Notes: generated by a model from the letters alone, not told the origin. Numbered from the stretch's first letter, positions 1 to 8,229 are shown. The stretch: 21,011 bases of DNA from Flammeovirgaceae bacterium (GCA_947457025.1 CANGUI010000007.1:1-21011), one strand, 5' to 3'. Made by a program: numbers and translations.

Positions 1-83
1 CGTTCGTTCAATGCCTTGGCCTGCGCGTATTTGGACGCCTGGTACGTCAGCAAGTCGAATACGCGCGAGAAACTGTGCGTCAT
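1..83 (-). CDS. N-terminus of a probable AMP-forming acyl-CoA ligase (partial, runs off left edge)
   Basis: Only the first 27 codons are present. The ATG at 83-81 overlaps the TGA stop of the upstream hydrolase gene (82-80) as ATGA, so translation is probably coupled. The visible peptide starts MTHSFSRVFDLLTYQ and continues with a short Lys/Ala-rich stretch. The pattern R-x-F-D-L-L-x-Y-Q about 27 residues before the cut resembles the N-terminus of long-chain fatty-acid CoA ligases (ANL superfamily), which activate fatty acids to acyl-CoA through an acyl-adenylate. None of the diagnostic AMP-binding motifs lie inside the window, so this rests on a short match plus context (a hydrolase partner here and an acyl-CoA dehydrogenase further right). 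The reading frame and overlap are secure; the family name is tentative. Confidence 0.55.
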   Translation of the reverse strand, partial: MTHSFSRVFDLLTYQASKYAQAKALNE

Positions 84-889
84 GGCTGGTCGGATTGGGG
101 TTCCACATATAACACCTCGTAGAGAGTTTCGAAGTAGGCGGCAAAGTCGGGCAGGTTGTTATGCCGCGCCCCGGCAATGGCATGGAGGGTCACTTTAGTG
201 GGATGAAGCGTTTGCAGCATCTCACTCTGCCGGAAGGAGATGAGCTGGTCTTTGGTGCCATGAATGATGTGCACCGCACACGGCACGGCCTTCAGGTACT
301 GGTCGGTGCGGAGGTCATAGCGGAGCATCCATTTCAACGGCAGCCAGAAGGCGTAGCGCTGCGCGTTGTACAAAAAACTGAAATAGGGTGAATCGAGCAC
401 AAGCAGGCGCGGATGATTCCACGAAGCAACGCGGGCGGCAATGCCACTGCCAAACGACCTGCCAAAAACCACGATCTGCTGCTCGGGGTAGTGCTCTTTC
501 AGCCAGCGGTAGAGAAACTGCGCATCCGAAAACAGTTTCTCCTGCGTGCGCTTGCCGCGGCTCTTGCCAAAGCCGCGGTAGTCCATCATGAAAAAGTCGT
601 AGCCGTTGCTCAAAAAATCTTTCGCAAACTTGCCCCATCCTTTAATGCTGCGCGAATTGCCCTTGAGGTAATACACCACACCGCGGGCATGGGGCACTTT
701 AAAGTGGATGGCATTGATCGTGCCACCGTCTTCCATCTCAAAGTTATGCTCCTGAAACGGAAACGGATACTGATACGTGAAGGTGTGAGCGAGGATCTCC
801 GGCCGGAAAAAGAAAAAGTGCTGAAAGAAGTACACCGCGAGGCATACCAATCCATACCCTCCAATTACAAACAACAGAACTGTCACCAT
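80..889 (-). CDS. alpha/beta hydrolase, membrane-anchored (BEM46/ABHD13-like)
   Basis: This 269-residue protein has an N-terminal hydrophobic segment (about residues 3-28, rich in Val/Leu/Phe), followed by a serine-hydrolase fold. The oxyanion-loop region MDYRGFGKS is at about 102-110. The nucleophile elbow GRSFGSG places Ser145, Asp214 lies in HGTKD, and His243 lies in GARHNN, which completes the triad in the usual order. The length and the single N-terminal anchor fit the BEM46/ABHD13-like group, whose bacterial members have mostly unknown substrates. The ATG at 889-887 is preceded by an AT-rich leader without a Shine-Dalgarno tract, as expected in Bacteroidota. The stop codon overlaps the start of the probable acyl-CoA ligase, so the two are likely co-transcribed. 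An acyl-ester or thioester substrate is a guess from that pairing only. Confidence 0.85.
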   Translation of the reverse strand: MVTVLLFVIGGYGLVCLAVYFFQHFFFFRPEILAHTFTYQYPFPFQEHNFEMEDGGTINAIHFKVPHARGVVYYLKGNSRSIKGWGKFAKDFLSNGYDFFMMDYRGFGKSRGKRTQEKLFSDAQFLYRWLKEHYPEQQIVVFGRSFGSGIAARVASWNHPRLLVLDSPYFSFLYNAQRYAFWLPLKWMLRYDLRTDQYLKAVPCAVHIIHGTKDQLISFRQSEMLQTLHPTKVTLHAIAGARHNNLPDFAAYFETLYEVLYVEPQSDQP

Positions 890-1057
890 TTATAAAAAGT
901 AAGTTGGACAAAAGCCGGCTGGCTTGCAAGTGCGCGGGAGAAACTTATGTTTCCATCACACACAGCCCCGCTAAAACCCAGCGTCACCATTGAGAGATGA
1001 GGCGGGCTTGGGGGGTGGTCTGCACCCTCGTTGCGGCCGCAGGGCGGTTCCGCAGGT

Positions 1058-1705
1058 TCAGGGAAGTGGCGCGGCTGGTGGCGCCTCGTTGCGGCGGCGA
1101 TCGCGCAGCACCCAATACAGGCCATGCACATTTGTTTGCCACGTTGGTAGCAGGTAGGTTAGCATGATTTCTTCAACTAACTCTACTGTAGTGACCACTG
1201 CCGCAATGTAAAACCAGGTGTACCACGGTTCAGGGAGGAGAAAAAGGCTGCAGAAAAACCCGGCCTGCAACACCGCGGCGGCTTTGGCGAGATAGGTATG
1301 GAAACTTGTAATACGTCCATAACGCCGGAATGCATATGCCGTTTGAATGAAGAACAGTCCCAGTGGAATGGCGAAGGCAACCCATTCTTGCAGGAGAAAA
1401 GCGCTGTGGGCCTTCACGATGGCAATGACAGCAGCCAGCACGGTGAGGTCATCCCCGATGGAATCCAGACGCGTACCCAACACGCTGGTGACCTTGTACC
1501 CACGCGATAAAAAACCATCGATGGAGTCGGTGAAGAAGCTGAGTGGGAGCAACCACTTGAACCAATCCCACCGGTTGGTGAAAATCAGCACCAGCAACAC
1601 GGGAAACGCAACCGTGCGGTAGAGCGTGATCAGGTTGATCCACAGGGCGGGCCCGCGGGCATACCTCAGATCGCGCAGCCGGGTTAAATTCACACCGTTA
1701 TTCAT
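1058..1705 (-). CDS. CDP-alcohol phosphatidyltransferase family membrane protein
   Basis: A 215-residue, strongly hydrophobic protein containing the family signature D-G-x2-(A/S)-R-x8-G-x3-D-x3-D: Asp63-Gly64, Ser67-Arg68, Gly77, Asp81 and Asp85, with Asp60 three residues ahead. These four aspartates normally bind the catalytic metal. The enzyme family moves a phospho-alcohol between CMP and a lipid, making phospholipids such as phosphatidylglycerophosphate; the exact alcohol cannot be read from sequence. The usual Ala of the signature is Ser here. About five or six membrane spans can be seen. A TTG-started version from 1738 is also open, but I prefer the ATG at 1705: a -33/-7-like pair lies just upstream and no purine-rich site supports the TTG. 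The C-terminus is a short Arg- and Pro-rich tail. It is monocistronic in this view. Confidence 0.85.
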   Translation of the reverse strand: MNNGVNLTRLRDLRYARGPALWINLITLYRTVAFPVLLVLIFTNRWDWFKWLLPLSFFTDSIDGFLSRGYKVTSVLGTRLDSIGDDLTVLAAVIAIVKAHSAFLLQEWVAFAIPLGLFFIQTAYAFRRYGRITSFHTYLAKAAAVLQAGFFCSLFLLPEPWYTWFYIAAVVTTVELVEEIMLTYLLPTWQTNVHGLYWVLRDRRRNEAPPAAPLP

Positions 1706-1710
1706 CTCCG

Positions 1711-1739
1711 GTAAAGTACGCAATTTGGGAGGATTCAAA
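1711..1739 (-). promoter_or_regulatory. candidate Bacteroidota-type promoter for the phosphatidyltransferase gene
   Basis: Read on the minus strand, TTTG (1739-1736) is followed after 17 bases by TACTTTAC (1718-1711), an imperfect match to the -33 TTTG and -7 TAnnTTTG elements. It ends only a few bases before the ATG at 1705, so transcription would give a very short leader. Weak evidence. Confidence 0.25.
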
Positions 1740-1866
1740 GAAAACCCGCAGGCCAGCCCCGAGCGGGCTCAAGGTGCGCCCCCGTTTGATCTTCTGGCTC
1801 ACGTAAACCTCCGCCGCGCAGCTCCGTAGCTACCACGTCCGGCAACGCACGTTGAACAGCAAATGG

Positions 1867-2601
1867 ATGATCGGCCCGCTTCTGTTTTCTTTGCAGTTGC
1901 GACAGCCCATGCAGCCCTACTACAACCAACTCTCACCGGCAGCCCTTTCGGAGCGCCACCTCGACGAACTGCTGGCCCTTGGGTGGTACCGCATGCACCA
2001 GGATGTGTTCACGACGTCGCACATCAAACGTGAAGAGTGGCAACGTGTCCATTGGTTGCGCTTTGCTGTGGCCGATTGCCGGCTGCGATCCTCGCACCGG
2101 CGGATGTTAAAAAAAGCAGAACGCTTTACCATCACGATAGAAGATGGCGCCTCCATCCCAGATGAACATGAAGCGCTCTATGCCCGGTACTACGAATCGA
2201 TCGATTTTGACGGTGCCCGCAGCGTGGCCGACAGCCTGTTTGGAGAAGAGCCGCCCGGCCTTTCCATCTTTCAAACAAAAGCCGTGTGCGTGTCGGTGGG
2301 TTCGCGCCTGATCGCCGTGGGCTACTTCGATATTGGTCACGAAGCAGCGGCTTCCATTCTTCATTTTTACGATCCGGCTTACGCCCGCTACAGTCCAGGC
2401 AAACTGCTCATCCTGAAAACGCTGGAGTACCTGCGCCACCATCACTATACCTACTACTATCCTGGCTATGTGGTAGAAAACGACCGGAAGATGAACTACA
2501 AATTGTTTCTGGGTGCCGACCTCGCCCGGTATTTTGATCCCGAAACAACGCACTGGAAACCGCTGCCGCAACTGCCGGACTTCAACCTGCATTTTGCGTA
2601 A
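1867..2601 (+). CDS. arginyl/leucyl-tRNA--protein transferase-like (ATE/Bpt family) protein
   Basis: A 244-residue protein whose C-terminal half matches the aminoacyl-tRNA-protein transferase fold (GNAT-like): FYDPAYARYSPGK at 168-179, a long helix, then YYYPGYVVENDRKMNYK at 196-212, corresponding to the Bpt/ATE pattern LGYW-x-S-x-KM-x-YK. The segment RLRSSHRRMLKKA (72-84) fits the Arg-rich motif of the N-terminal half. Family members attach Leu or Arg to acidic protein N-termini, marking them for degradation. The N-terminal cysteine cluster usual in ATE/Bpt (CxxC and neighbours) is missing: the equivalent place reads VFTTSHIKREEW, and Cys occurs only at 71 and 141. A TTG start at 1852 and an ATG at 1909 are alternatives; ATG 1867 is my choice. 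It lies 89 bp before the acyl-CoA dehydrogenase gene. The fold is likely, the substrate unknown. Confidence 0.7.
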   Translation: MIGPLLFSLQLRQPMQPYYNQLSPAALSERHLDELLALGWYRMHQDVFTTSHIKREEWQRVHWLRFAVADCRLRSSHRRMLKKAERFTITIEDGASIPDEHEALYARYYESIDFDGARSVADSLFGEEPPGLSIFQTKAVCVSVGSRLIAVGYFDIGHEAAASILHFYDPAYARYSPGKLLILKTLEYLRHHHYTYYYPGYVVENDRKMNYKLFLGADLARYFDPETTHWKPLPQLPDFNLHFA

Positions 2602-2690
2602 CCTGCGGTGAGAGCAAATTTGCACCACTCCTCCCCGGCGTATTTGGCGGCGCCGGCGGAAATGAATACATTTCTTCATCAAAGCTGGTT

Positions 2691-4499
2691 ATGAAAAATT
2701 ACACCCACACGGCCCATACCCGTTTCCTGCTGAACGAGGTGCATGGCCTCTCCGATCTCTTTGCCCTGCCGCGCTTTCAGCATCTCACCACCGAACAGTG
2801 TTGGATGATGGTCGAGGCCGCCAAACAATGGGCCGACCGCGATCTCGCTCCCTTTTTTCAGGCGATGGATGCCACCCCCGCCACATACAATGGCAACGGT
2901 GGCGTAAAAACGCATCCCCACCTGCGCACGTGCATCAAAAACGGAGCCGATCAAGGGTGGATCGGAGCGGCAGCCCGCGAGGAACACGGCGGCATGCAAT
3001 TGCCGATGATGATCTTTAACGCAGCCCATGCGCTCTTCAACTCCGCCAACAACAGTGCCGTGGGTTACCTGGAACTGACGGCCGGTGCCGCCGCCCTGAT
3101 CAACAGTTTTGGTACACGGGCACAACATGAAAAATTCGTGCCGAAGATGTATGCTGGCGAGTGGCAGGGTACGATGGCACTCACCGAGCCCCAGGCGGGC
3201 AGTTCGCTCACCGACATCACCACGGCTGCCCACCCCATCGGCAACGGCTTCTATCACATCCGCGGACAGAAAATTTTTATCTCCGGCGGACAGCACGAGG
3301 GCTGCGACAACTTTGTGCACCTCACCCTCGCCCGCATCGAAGGAGCGCCAGCCGGGGTGAAAGGAATCTCGTTGTTCATCATCCCTAAATTCTGGCCGGA
3401 GGATGACGGCACGCTGACCTACAACGATGTTTTCTGTGCCGGTGACTTCCAGAAAATGGGGCAACGCGCCTACGTTACCACACACCTCGTATTTGGCGAC
3501 AAAGGCCACTGCCGGGGTTGGCTTGTGGGCGAACCGAATAAGGGGCTCGCCTACATGTTTCAGATGATGAATGAGGCCCGCATCAGCGTGGGCATGGGCG
3601 CGCTGGCAGTGGCCATGGCCGCCTACCAGAATGCCCTCCAGTATGCACACGAGCGGCCACAGGGCCGACTGGCCAGCGAAAAAGATCCGCTGAAGCCCCC
3701 TACACTCATCATCCACCACCCGGATGTGAAGCGCATGTTAGTCACGCAGCGGGCCATCGTGGAGGGAGGCCTTTCTTTGGCGATGGAGTGCAACCGCCAG
3801 TTCGATTTATCGCATGCGGCCTCCGGAGCTGCCCAACAGGAGGCCTGGCTGCTGCTGGAAATCCTGACGCCCATCCTGAAAGCGTATGGATCCGAACAGG
3901 CCAACCGCTCTGCTGCGCTTGCCATTCAAACCTACGGCGGCTATGGCTTTACGATGGATTTCCCCGCCCAGCAATACTACCGCGACTTGAAAATTTCTAC
4001 CCTCTACGAAGGCACCACCGGCATCCAATCGCTGGACCTGCTCGGCAGAAAAGTGGTGATGGAAAAAGGAAAAGCCTTACACCTGCTGTTGCAGCGAATG
4101 CGCGAAACGAGTGCAGCAGCCGGGCGCTACCAACCGCTTCAGGCCTATGCTACCCAACTGGAAACCGAGATCACGCGCATCGGCAGCGTACTCACCCACC
4201 TCAGCCAACATGCGGCAGCAGGCGATATCGACAGGTATCTGGCAGACGCTACGGTCTTCATGGAGATGACCAGCCTGGCCGTGATCGCATGGCAGTGGCT
4301 GAAGCAAGGCTGTGTCGCCTTTGAGCACTTGCAGAAAGGCACAGGCGAACAGCCGGCTGCCTTTTACGAGGAGATCGTACATACGATGAAGTTTTTCTAC
4401 CGCTACGAACTGCCCCACGCAGCTGCCCACGCTGCCACGTTGCTGAATGAAGAATACCTCACCAACCCGGTGCAAACCGAATACCTGCGTGTTTCCTGA
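2691..4499 (+). CDS. acyl-CoA dehydrogenase, long (DmdC-like, about 600 residues)
   Basis: A 602-residue FAD enzyme that introduces the alpha-beta double bond into an acyl-CoA in fatty-acid beta-oxidation. Seen: an N-terminal helical extension, the flavin/substrate signature MALTEPQAGSSLTD starting at about residue 162, the middle beta domain with IFISGG, and the C-terminal helical domain with QTYGGYGFTMDFPAQQYYRD followed by the catalytic-base motif STLYEGTTGIQ, whose Glu is residue 440. After this core a further 140 residues form a helical tail like the acetyl-CoA-dehydrogenase C-terminal domain found in the 590-600-residue subfamily that includes DmdC (methylmercaptopropionyl-CoA dehydrogenase). 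Ordinary short-chain enzymes have about 380 residues. The substrate cannot be fixed; medium or long acyl chains are more likely than sulfur compounds. It is separated by 20 bp from the next gene, probably one operon. ATG 2691 follows an AT-rich leader. Confidence 0.92.
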   Translation: MKNYTHTAHTRFLLNEVHGLSDLFALPRFQHLTTEQCWMMVEAAKQWADRDLAPFFQAMDATPATYNGNGGVKTHPHLRTCIKNGADQGWIGAAAREEHGGMQLPMMIFNAAHALFNSANNSAVGYLELTAGAAALINSFGTRAQHEKFVPKMYAGEWQGTMALTEPQAGSSLTDITTAAHPIGNGFYHIRGQKIFISGGQHEGCDNFVHLTLARIEGAPAGVKGISLFIIPKFWPEDDGTLTYNDVFCAGDFQKMGQRAYVTTHLVFGDKGHCRGWLVGEPNKGLAYMFQMMNEARISVGMGALAVAMAAYQNALQYAHERPQGRLASEKDPLKPPTLIIHHPDVKRMLVTQRAIVEGGLSLAMECNRQFDLSHAASGAAQQEAWLLLEILTPILKAYGSEQANRSAALAIQTYGGYGFTMDFPAQQYYRDLKISTLYEGTTGIQSLDLLGRKVVMEKGKALHLLLQRMRETSAAAGRYQPLQAYATQLETEITRIGSVLTHLSQHAAAGDIDRYLADATVFMEMTSLAVIAWQWLKQGCVAFEHLQKGTGEQPAAFYEEIVHTMKFFYRYELPHAAAHAATLLNEEYLTNPVQTEYLRVS

Positions 4500-4519
4500 T
4501 CCTGCCTGCCCAGTTTTCC

Positions 4520-7500
4520 ATGCAACCCAAACGTTTTCCTTCTTTCGCCCTCCTGAATATCCTGATCACGGCCGCTTGCGGGTGGGCAATCACACCCGGT
4601 CTTGCACAGCCTGTTGATGCCGATCTGTTTCAGGCGCTGCGGTTCCGCTTCATCGGGCCGCATGGCAACCGCGCCATTGCCGTGGCGGGCGTGCCGGGCA
4701 ACCCGCAGGTAAGCTACATCGGTGCGGCCTCGGGTGGTCTGTGGAAAACCGATGACATGGGCTTTCACTGGCGCCCGGTTTTTGATGGCCAGGATGATTC
4801 ATCCGTCGGTGCGGTAGCACTCGCACCCGCTAACCCCAATCAGGTGTGGGTAGGCACGGGTGAGACGTTTCTCATCCGGCCGCATCATGCCGTGGGCAAC
4901 GGCGTGTATAAATCCAGCAATGCGGGCCGCACCTGGAAACACCTTGGCCTCGAAAAAACCTTTCGCATCAGCCGTGTACTTGTTCACCCCACCGACACCA
5001 ACACGGTATACGTAGCCTCGATGGGCCACACCCACGCACCGCAGCAGGAACGTGGCGTCTATAAAACCACGGATGGCGGCAAGACCTGGCAGCGCATCTT
5101 TTTTGTGAATGAGCTCACCGGTTGCTCAGACCTGGCGATCGATAGCAAAAACCCAAATATTTTGTATGCAGCCATGTGGCAGGTGGAAATCAACACGTGG
5201 AATCTGAAGAGCGGCGGACCGGGCAGTGGGATTTACCGTTCCCGGGATGGGGGCGCCACCTGGGAACCGCTGCGCAACGGCCTGGAAAGCGGCCCTGCAC
5301 ACCCGGTCGGTAAAACGTCTGTCGATGTGTCGTACACCAACCCGAACATCGTCTATGCGCTGGTGGAGGATAACGAACCGCGCCTTTACCGCTCAGCCGA
5401 TGGGGGCGACAGTTGGCAGCTGATGCAGAAAAACCATTCCATGGGGCAGCGCGCGGGCTACTACACACGGGTGCGGGTATCCACGCGGCATGAAGATGAA
5501 GTATATTCCATTTGCGTCACCGTGCTGAAGTCGGTAGACGGTGGCAAGAGTTTCGTAAAAGACTTTTCACCCTATGCCGCCGGGGGCGACAACCATGACA
5601 TGTGGTTCGATCCGAACATCCCCGACCGCATCATGTGTGCACATGATGCGGGCACTAACCTGTCCTTTAACGGCGGCAAAACCTGGAAGAGTATCAATCT
5701 GCCCATCGCGCAGATGTACCACGTGGCAGTTGATAATCAGGTGCCCTACTTTGTGTACAGCAACCGGCAGGATGCGTGGAGCTACCGCGGCCCGAGCCGA
5801 AACCTGGGCGGCTGGAACATCCCGCTCGGGCTGTGGACGGGTGTGGGCGGCTGTGAAAGTGGCTTTGCGCAGCCCGATCCCTTCGACCCGAACACCGTAT
5901 GGTCGGGTTGCTACGATGGCGGTCTGGATGTCTTTGATGTTGCCACACAACACGCCCGCGATGTGCGGGTGTGGCCGGAAACACAAATCGGGCAGGCTCC
6001 CGCCCTGGCGCGCTACCGGTGGCACTGGAACTTCCCGCTTGTTCTTTCGCGTCACACGCGGGGGCGCGTGTGGGTCGGCAGCCAGGTCGTACACCAGTCG
6101 GATAACCGCGGCCAAAGCTGGCAGCCCATCAGTGATGACCTCACCACCAACGATAAATCGCATCAGCAAAACTCCGGCGGCATGGCCAGCGATAACCTCA
6201 TGACGTGGGACGGATGCACATTACTCACCCTGGCTGAATCTCCGGCGCAGGCGAACGTGCTCTGGGCCGGCAGCAATGATGGCCTCATTCACATTACTCT
6301 CAACGGTGGCCAAAGCTGGCAGCGCGTGTCCGACAACCTGCCCGGCCTGCCGAAGTGGGCCACTATTCGCCACATCGAAGCCTCGTGGCATGCGGCCGGT
6401 ACCGCATATGTGGCCGCACAAGCGCAGTACATCGGTGACTTTAACCCGTACGTGTACAAGACTACAAACTTCGGTGCGACTTGGAAACGACTGTCTATTC
6501 CGCTGCCCGCTTCCAACTCGAATTACGTGCATCAGATTGTGGAAGATCCAGGCCAGCGCGGGCTGCTTTTTCTCGGTACCGATATCGGGTTGTACGTGTC
6601 TTTTGACGATGGCCAGCAATGGACGCGCCTGAAAAGCAACCTGCCGCCGGCACCCGTGTATGGCATCACCATCCAGCCACAGTTTCGCGACCTGGTTGTG
6701 GCAACCTATGGACGGGGCATCTACATCCTGGATGACATCACCCCCCTGCGCGAGTGGAGCGCACAGGTACAGGAACAACCGGCTCATCTGTTTGGTGTAC
6801 GCCCCACCTACCGGTTCCGCCAACGCGAGAACATCAAATCAGATGATGACGTTACCCCCGGCCAAAATCCGCCGGAAGGTGCCGCCATCAGTTTTTACTT
6901 TAATAAAAAGTCGGCCGACAGCATTTCGCTGCGGGTACTCAATGCCAATAACGAAGTGGTACAGCAACTACCAGTAAAAAACCAGCCCGGCCTGCAACGC
7001 GTGTGGTGGGATTTGCGGTTGGAGGATTACGTGCTCCCCAAGCTGCGCACGAAGCCCCGCGGCAAAGACTGGGTACAATTAAACGAAAATGGCGAGCGCA
7101 ATATGTTTATTTATGATTTGGATATTGGCCCCGGCCTCACCGCGCCGCTGGTGCCGCCGGGCACGTACACCATCGTATTGAAAGCCCACGGCGCTGAATT
7201 CCGGCAGCCCGTTACCGTGCTGCGCGATCCTTCTACCCGCGCGAGCGATAATGATATTCAGTTGCAATACACACACGGCGCTAACCTGCACCGCGCGGTG
7301 AATACTTGCCTGAGCCTCATAGCCGATATGGAAAAAACGCGGGCACAGTTATTGAAATTCAAAGACAAAAAAGCGCTGGCGCAGGAAGAGAAAATCTACC
7401 AGCTCGAAGCCCGCCTCCACGATGTTTACGCTACCGGCGCGCGCATGGATATCTTCCGCAATCCGCCTCAGGTGCTGGAGCGATTACTGGCCATGTCGAA

Positions 7501-7636
7501 AGAAGGTATCGTAAGCAGTGCCGATTATCCGCCCACGGATCAACAGCGCGAGGTGTTTGCGTTGCAGGAAAAGATTTTGCTGGAAGTAGAAACGGCGTAC
7601 AAGAACGTAAAGATCAGCCTCGGCAATAAAAAATAA
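4520..7636 (+). CDS. secreted Asp-box / VPS10 (sortilin-like) beta-propeller protein
   Basis: A 1038-residue exported protein. Residues 1-29 form a signal peptide with a hydrophobic core and a probable cleavage after GLA, before QPVDADLF. The body up to about residue 740 contains about eleven Asp-box repeats (pattern S/T-x-D/N-x-G-x-T-W), for example SSNAGRTW, TTDGGKTW, SRDGGATW, SADGGDSW, SVDGGKSF, SFNGGKTW, TLNGGQSW and TTNFGATW, which form bladed propellers of the sortilin/BNR type. A beta-rich segment (about 750-890) follows, ending in a PPGTYTIVLKA stretch like a FlgD-type Ig domain, and then a charged helical, possibly coiled-coil, C-terminus (about 920-1030). Such proteins are common in Bacteroidota and are often annotated 'glycosyl hydrolase', but I see no glycosidase catalytic residues, so binding or an unknown hydrolytic role remains open. 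The 20-bp gap after the acyl-CoA dehydrogenase suggests co-transcription. Confidence 0.85.
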   Translation: MQPKRFPSFALLNILITAACGWAITPGLAQPVDADLFQALRFRFIGPHGNRAIAVAGVPGNPQVSYIGAASGGLWKTDDMGFHWRPVFDGQDDSSVGAVALAPANPNQVWVGTGETFLIRPHHAVGNGVYKSSNAGRTWKHLGLEKTFRISRVLVHPTDTNTVYVASMGHTHAPQQERGVYKTTDGGKTWQRIFFVNELTGCSDLAIDSKNPNILYAAMWQVEINTWNLKSGGPGSGIYRSRDGGATWEPLRNGLESGPAHPVGKTSVDVSYTNPNIVYALVEDNEPRLYRSADGGDSWQLMQKNHSMGQRAGYYTRVRVSTRHEDEVYSICVTVLKSVDGGKSFVKDFSPYAAGGDNHDMWFDPNIPDRIMCAHDAGTNLSFNGGKTWKSINLPIAQMYHVAVDNQVPYFVYSNRQDAWSYRGPSRNLGGWNIPLGLWTGVGGCESGFAQPDPFDPNTVWSGCYDGGLDVFDVATQHARDVRVWPETQIGQAPALARYRWHWNFPLVLSRHTRGRVWVGSQVVHQSDNRGQSWQPISDDLTTNDKSHQQNSGGMASDNLMTWDGCTLLTLAESPAQANVLWAGSNDGLIHITLNGGQSWQRVSDNLPGLPKWATIRHIEASWHAAGTAYVAAQAQYIGDFNPYVYKTTNFGATWKRLSIPLPASNSNYVHQIVEDPGQRGLLFLGTDIGLYVSFDDGQQWTRLKSNLPPAPVYGITIQPQFRDLVVATYGRGIYILDDITPLREWSAQVQEQPAHLFGVRPTYRFRQRENIKSDDDVTPGQNPPEGAAISFYFNKKSADSISLRVLNANNEVVQQLPVKNQPGLQRVWWDLRLEDYVLPKLRTKPRGKDWVQLNENGERNMFIYDLDIGPGLTAPLVPPGTYTIVLKAHGAEFRQPVTVLRDPSTRASDNDIQLQYTHGANLHRAVNTCLSLIADMEKTRAQLLKFKDKKALAQEEKIYQLEARLHDVYATGARMDIFRNPPQVLERLLAMSKEGIVSSADYPPTDQQREVFALQEKILLEVETAYKNVKISLGNKK

Positions 7637-7654
7637 CATGCCGGGGTAGCCGAT

Positions 7655-8116
7655 CTAACCTTCGGTTGAGGCTCGGACTTTGTGCAGCAAACGGTTCAGC
7701 TCACGGGCCTCCTGGCCGGAGATGCCACGTAGCGCGTTTACCCTCGCGTCCACCTCCACGTCCAGTTTTTTCAATAACGCAAGGCCCCTGGCGGTGATGC
7801 CGATATCCACCTGGCGGCGGTTGGTAGCGCACGGCTCGTGGGTAACGAGGCCCTTCACGCGCAGTTTCTCGACTAGTCGGGTGGCGTTGCTGCTGCGGTC
7901 GATCATGCGGCAGGTGATGTCTGCCAACATCAATTGCTGCGGATGTCTGCCGCGCAAAATGCGCAGCACGTTGCGTTGCTCGAGTGTAACGCTCAGCTTC
8001 TTGAGCCGAACAGCGTGGCCGTGGTACAAACACCCGCTGGTAAACATCACATTAATGGCCATTTTATGATGCTCATTCGCAAATTTCGTTTGCTGAATCT
8101 CCTGTTCTAACGCCAT
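7655..8116 (-). CDS. MarR-family transcriptional regulator
   Basis: A 153-residue winged-helix protein. The recognition region ITCRMIDRSSNATRLVEKL (about 68-86) followed by KGLVTHEPCATNRRQVDIGIT has the MarR layout of a DNA-reading helix, a short turn and a beta-wing with the conserved N-R-R-x-V-D-I pattern; long N- and C-terminal helices supply the dimer interface. MarR proteins usually repress a neighbouring operon until a small phenolic or oxidant ligand binds. It is transcribed away from the Fic gene, so the 8117-8260 region is a natural place for its operator and it might control both directions. It converges with the Asp-box gene, only 18 bp away. Start ATG 8116-8114 is the first in frame. 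Ligand unknown. Confidence 0.88.
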   Translation of the reverse strand: MALEQEIQQTKFANEHHKMAINVMFTSGCLYHGHAVRLKKLSVTLEQRNVLRILRGRHPQQLMLADITCRMIDRSSNATRLVEKLRVKGLVTHEPCATNRRQVDIGITARGLALLKKLDVEVDARVNALRGISGQEARELNRLLHKVRASTEG

Positions 8117-8120
8117 GCGT

Positions 8121-8128
8121 CAAAGGTA
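8121..8128 (-). promoter_or_regulatory. -7 element TACCTTTG of the marR-like gene
   Basis: On the minus strand TACCTTTG matches TAnnTTTG exactly and ends four bases before the start codon. No clear -33 TTG lies at the proper distance. If used, the transcript would be leaderless or nearly so. Confidence 0.3.
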
Positions 8129-8221
8129 GGGGATTGTTGTATTTACACGTATTTCCCGGCATATCCGGGGCGAGTGGTTTACTAAACCCAGGCCACGCCT
8201 CGGTAAATGACCGAATAGCGC

Positions 8222-8229
8222 TAAATTTG
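8222..8229 (+). promoter_or_regulatory. -7 element TAAATTTG upstream of the Fic gene
   Basis: An exact match to TAnnTTTG that ends 31 bases before ATG 8261 and overlaps the space where a GTG-started version (8240) would need its leader. It therefore argues for the ATG. No -33 TTG is present 17-21 bases upstream, so this is only a half-promoter match. Confidence 0.35.

Noticed and set aside
2679..3719. Long minus-strand open frame (346 codons) inside the acyl-CoA dehydrogenase gene
   Set aside because: It is antisense to a gene with clear family motifs; its translation lacks recognisable domains and follows the codon phase of the real gene.
5567..6169. 200-codon minus-strand frame and a matching plus-strand alternative frame inside the Asp-box gene
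   Set aside because: Both are shadows of a GC-rich coding region with unmistakable Asp-box repeats.
7640..7675. A possible hairpin between the convergent Asp-box and marR-like genes (AACC-TTC-GGTT)
   Set aside because: Only four clean base pairs and no T-tract on either strand; not enough to call a terminator.
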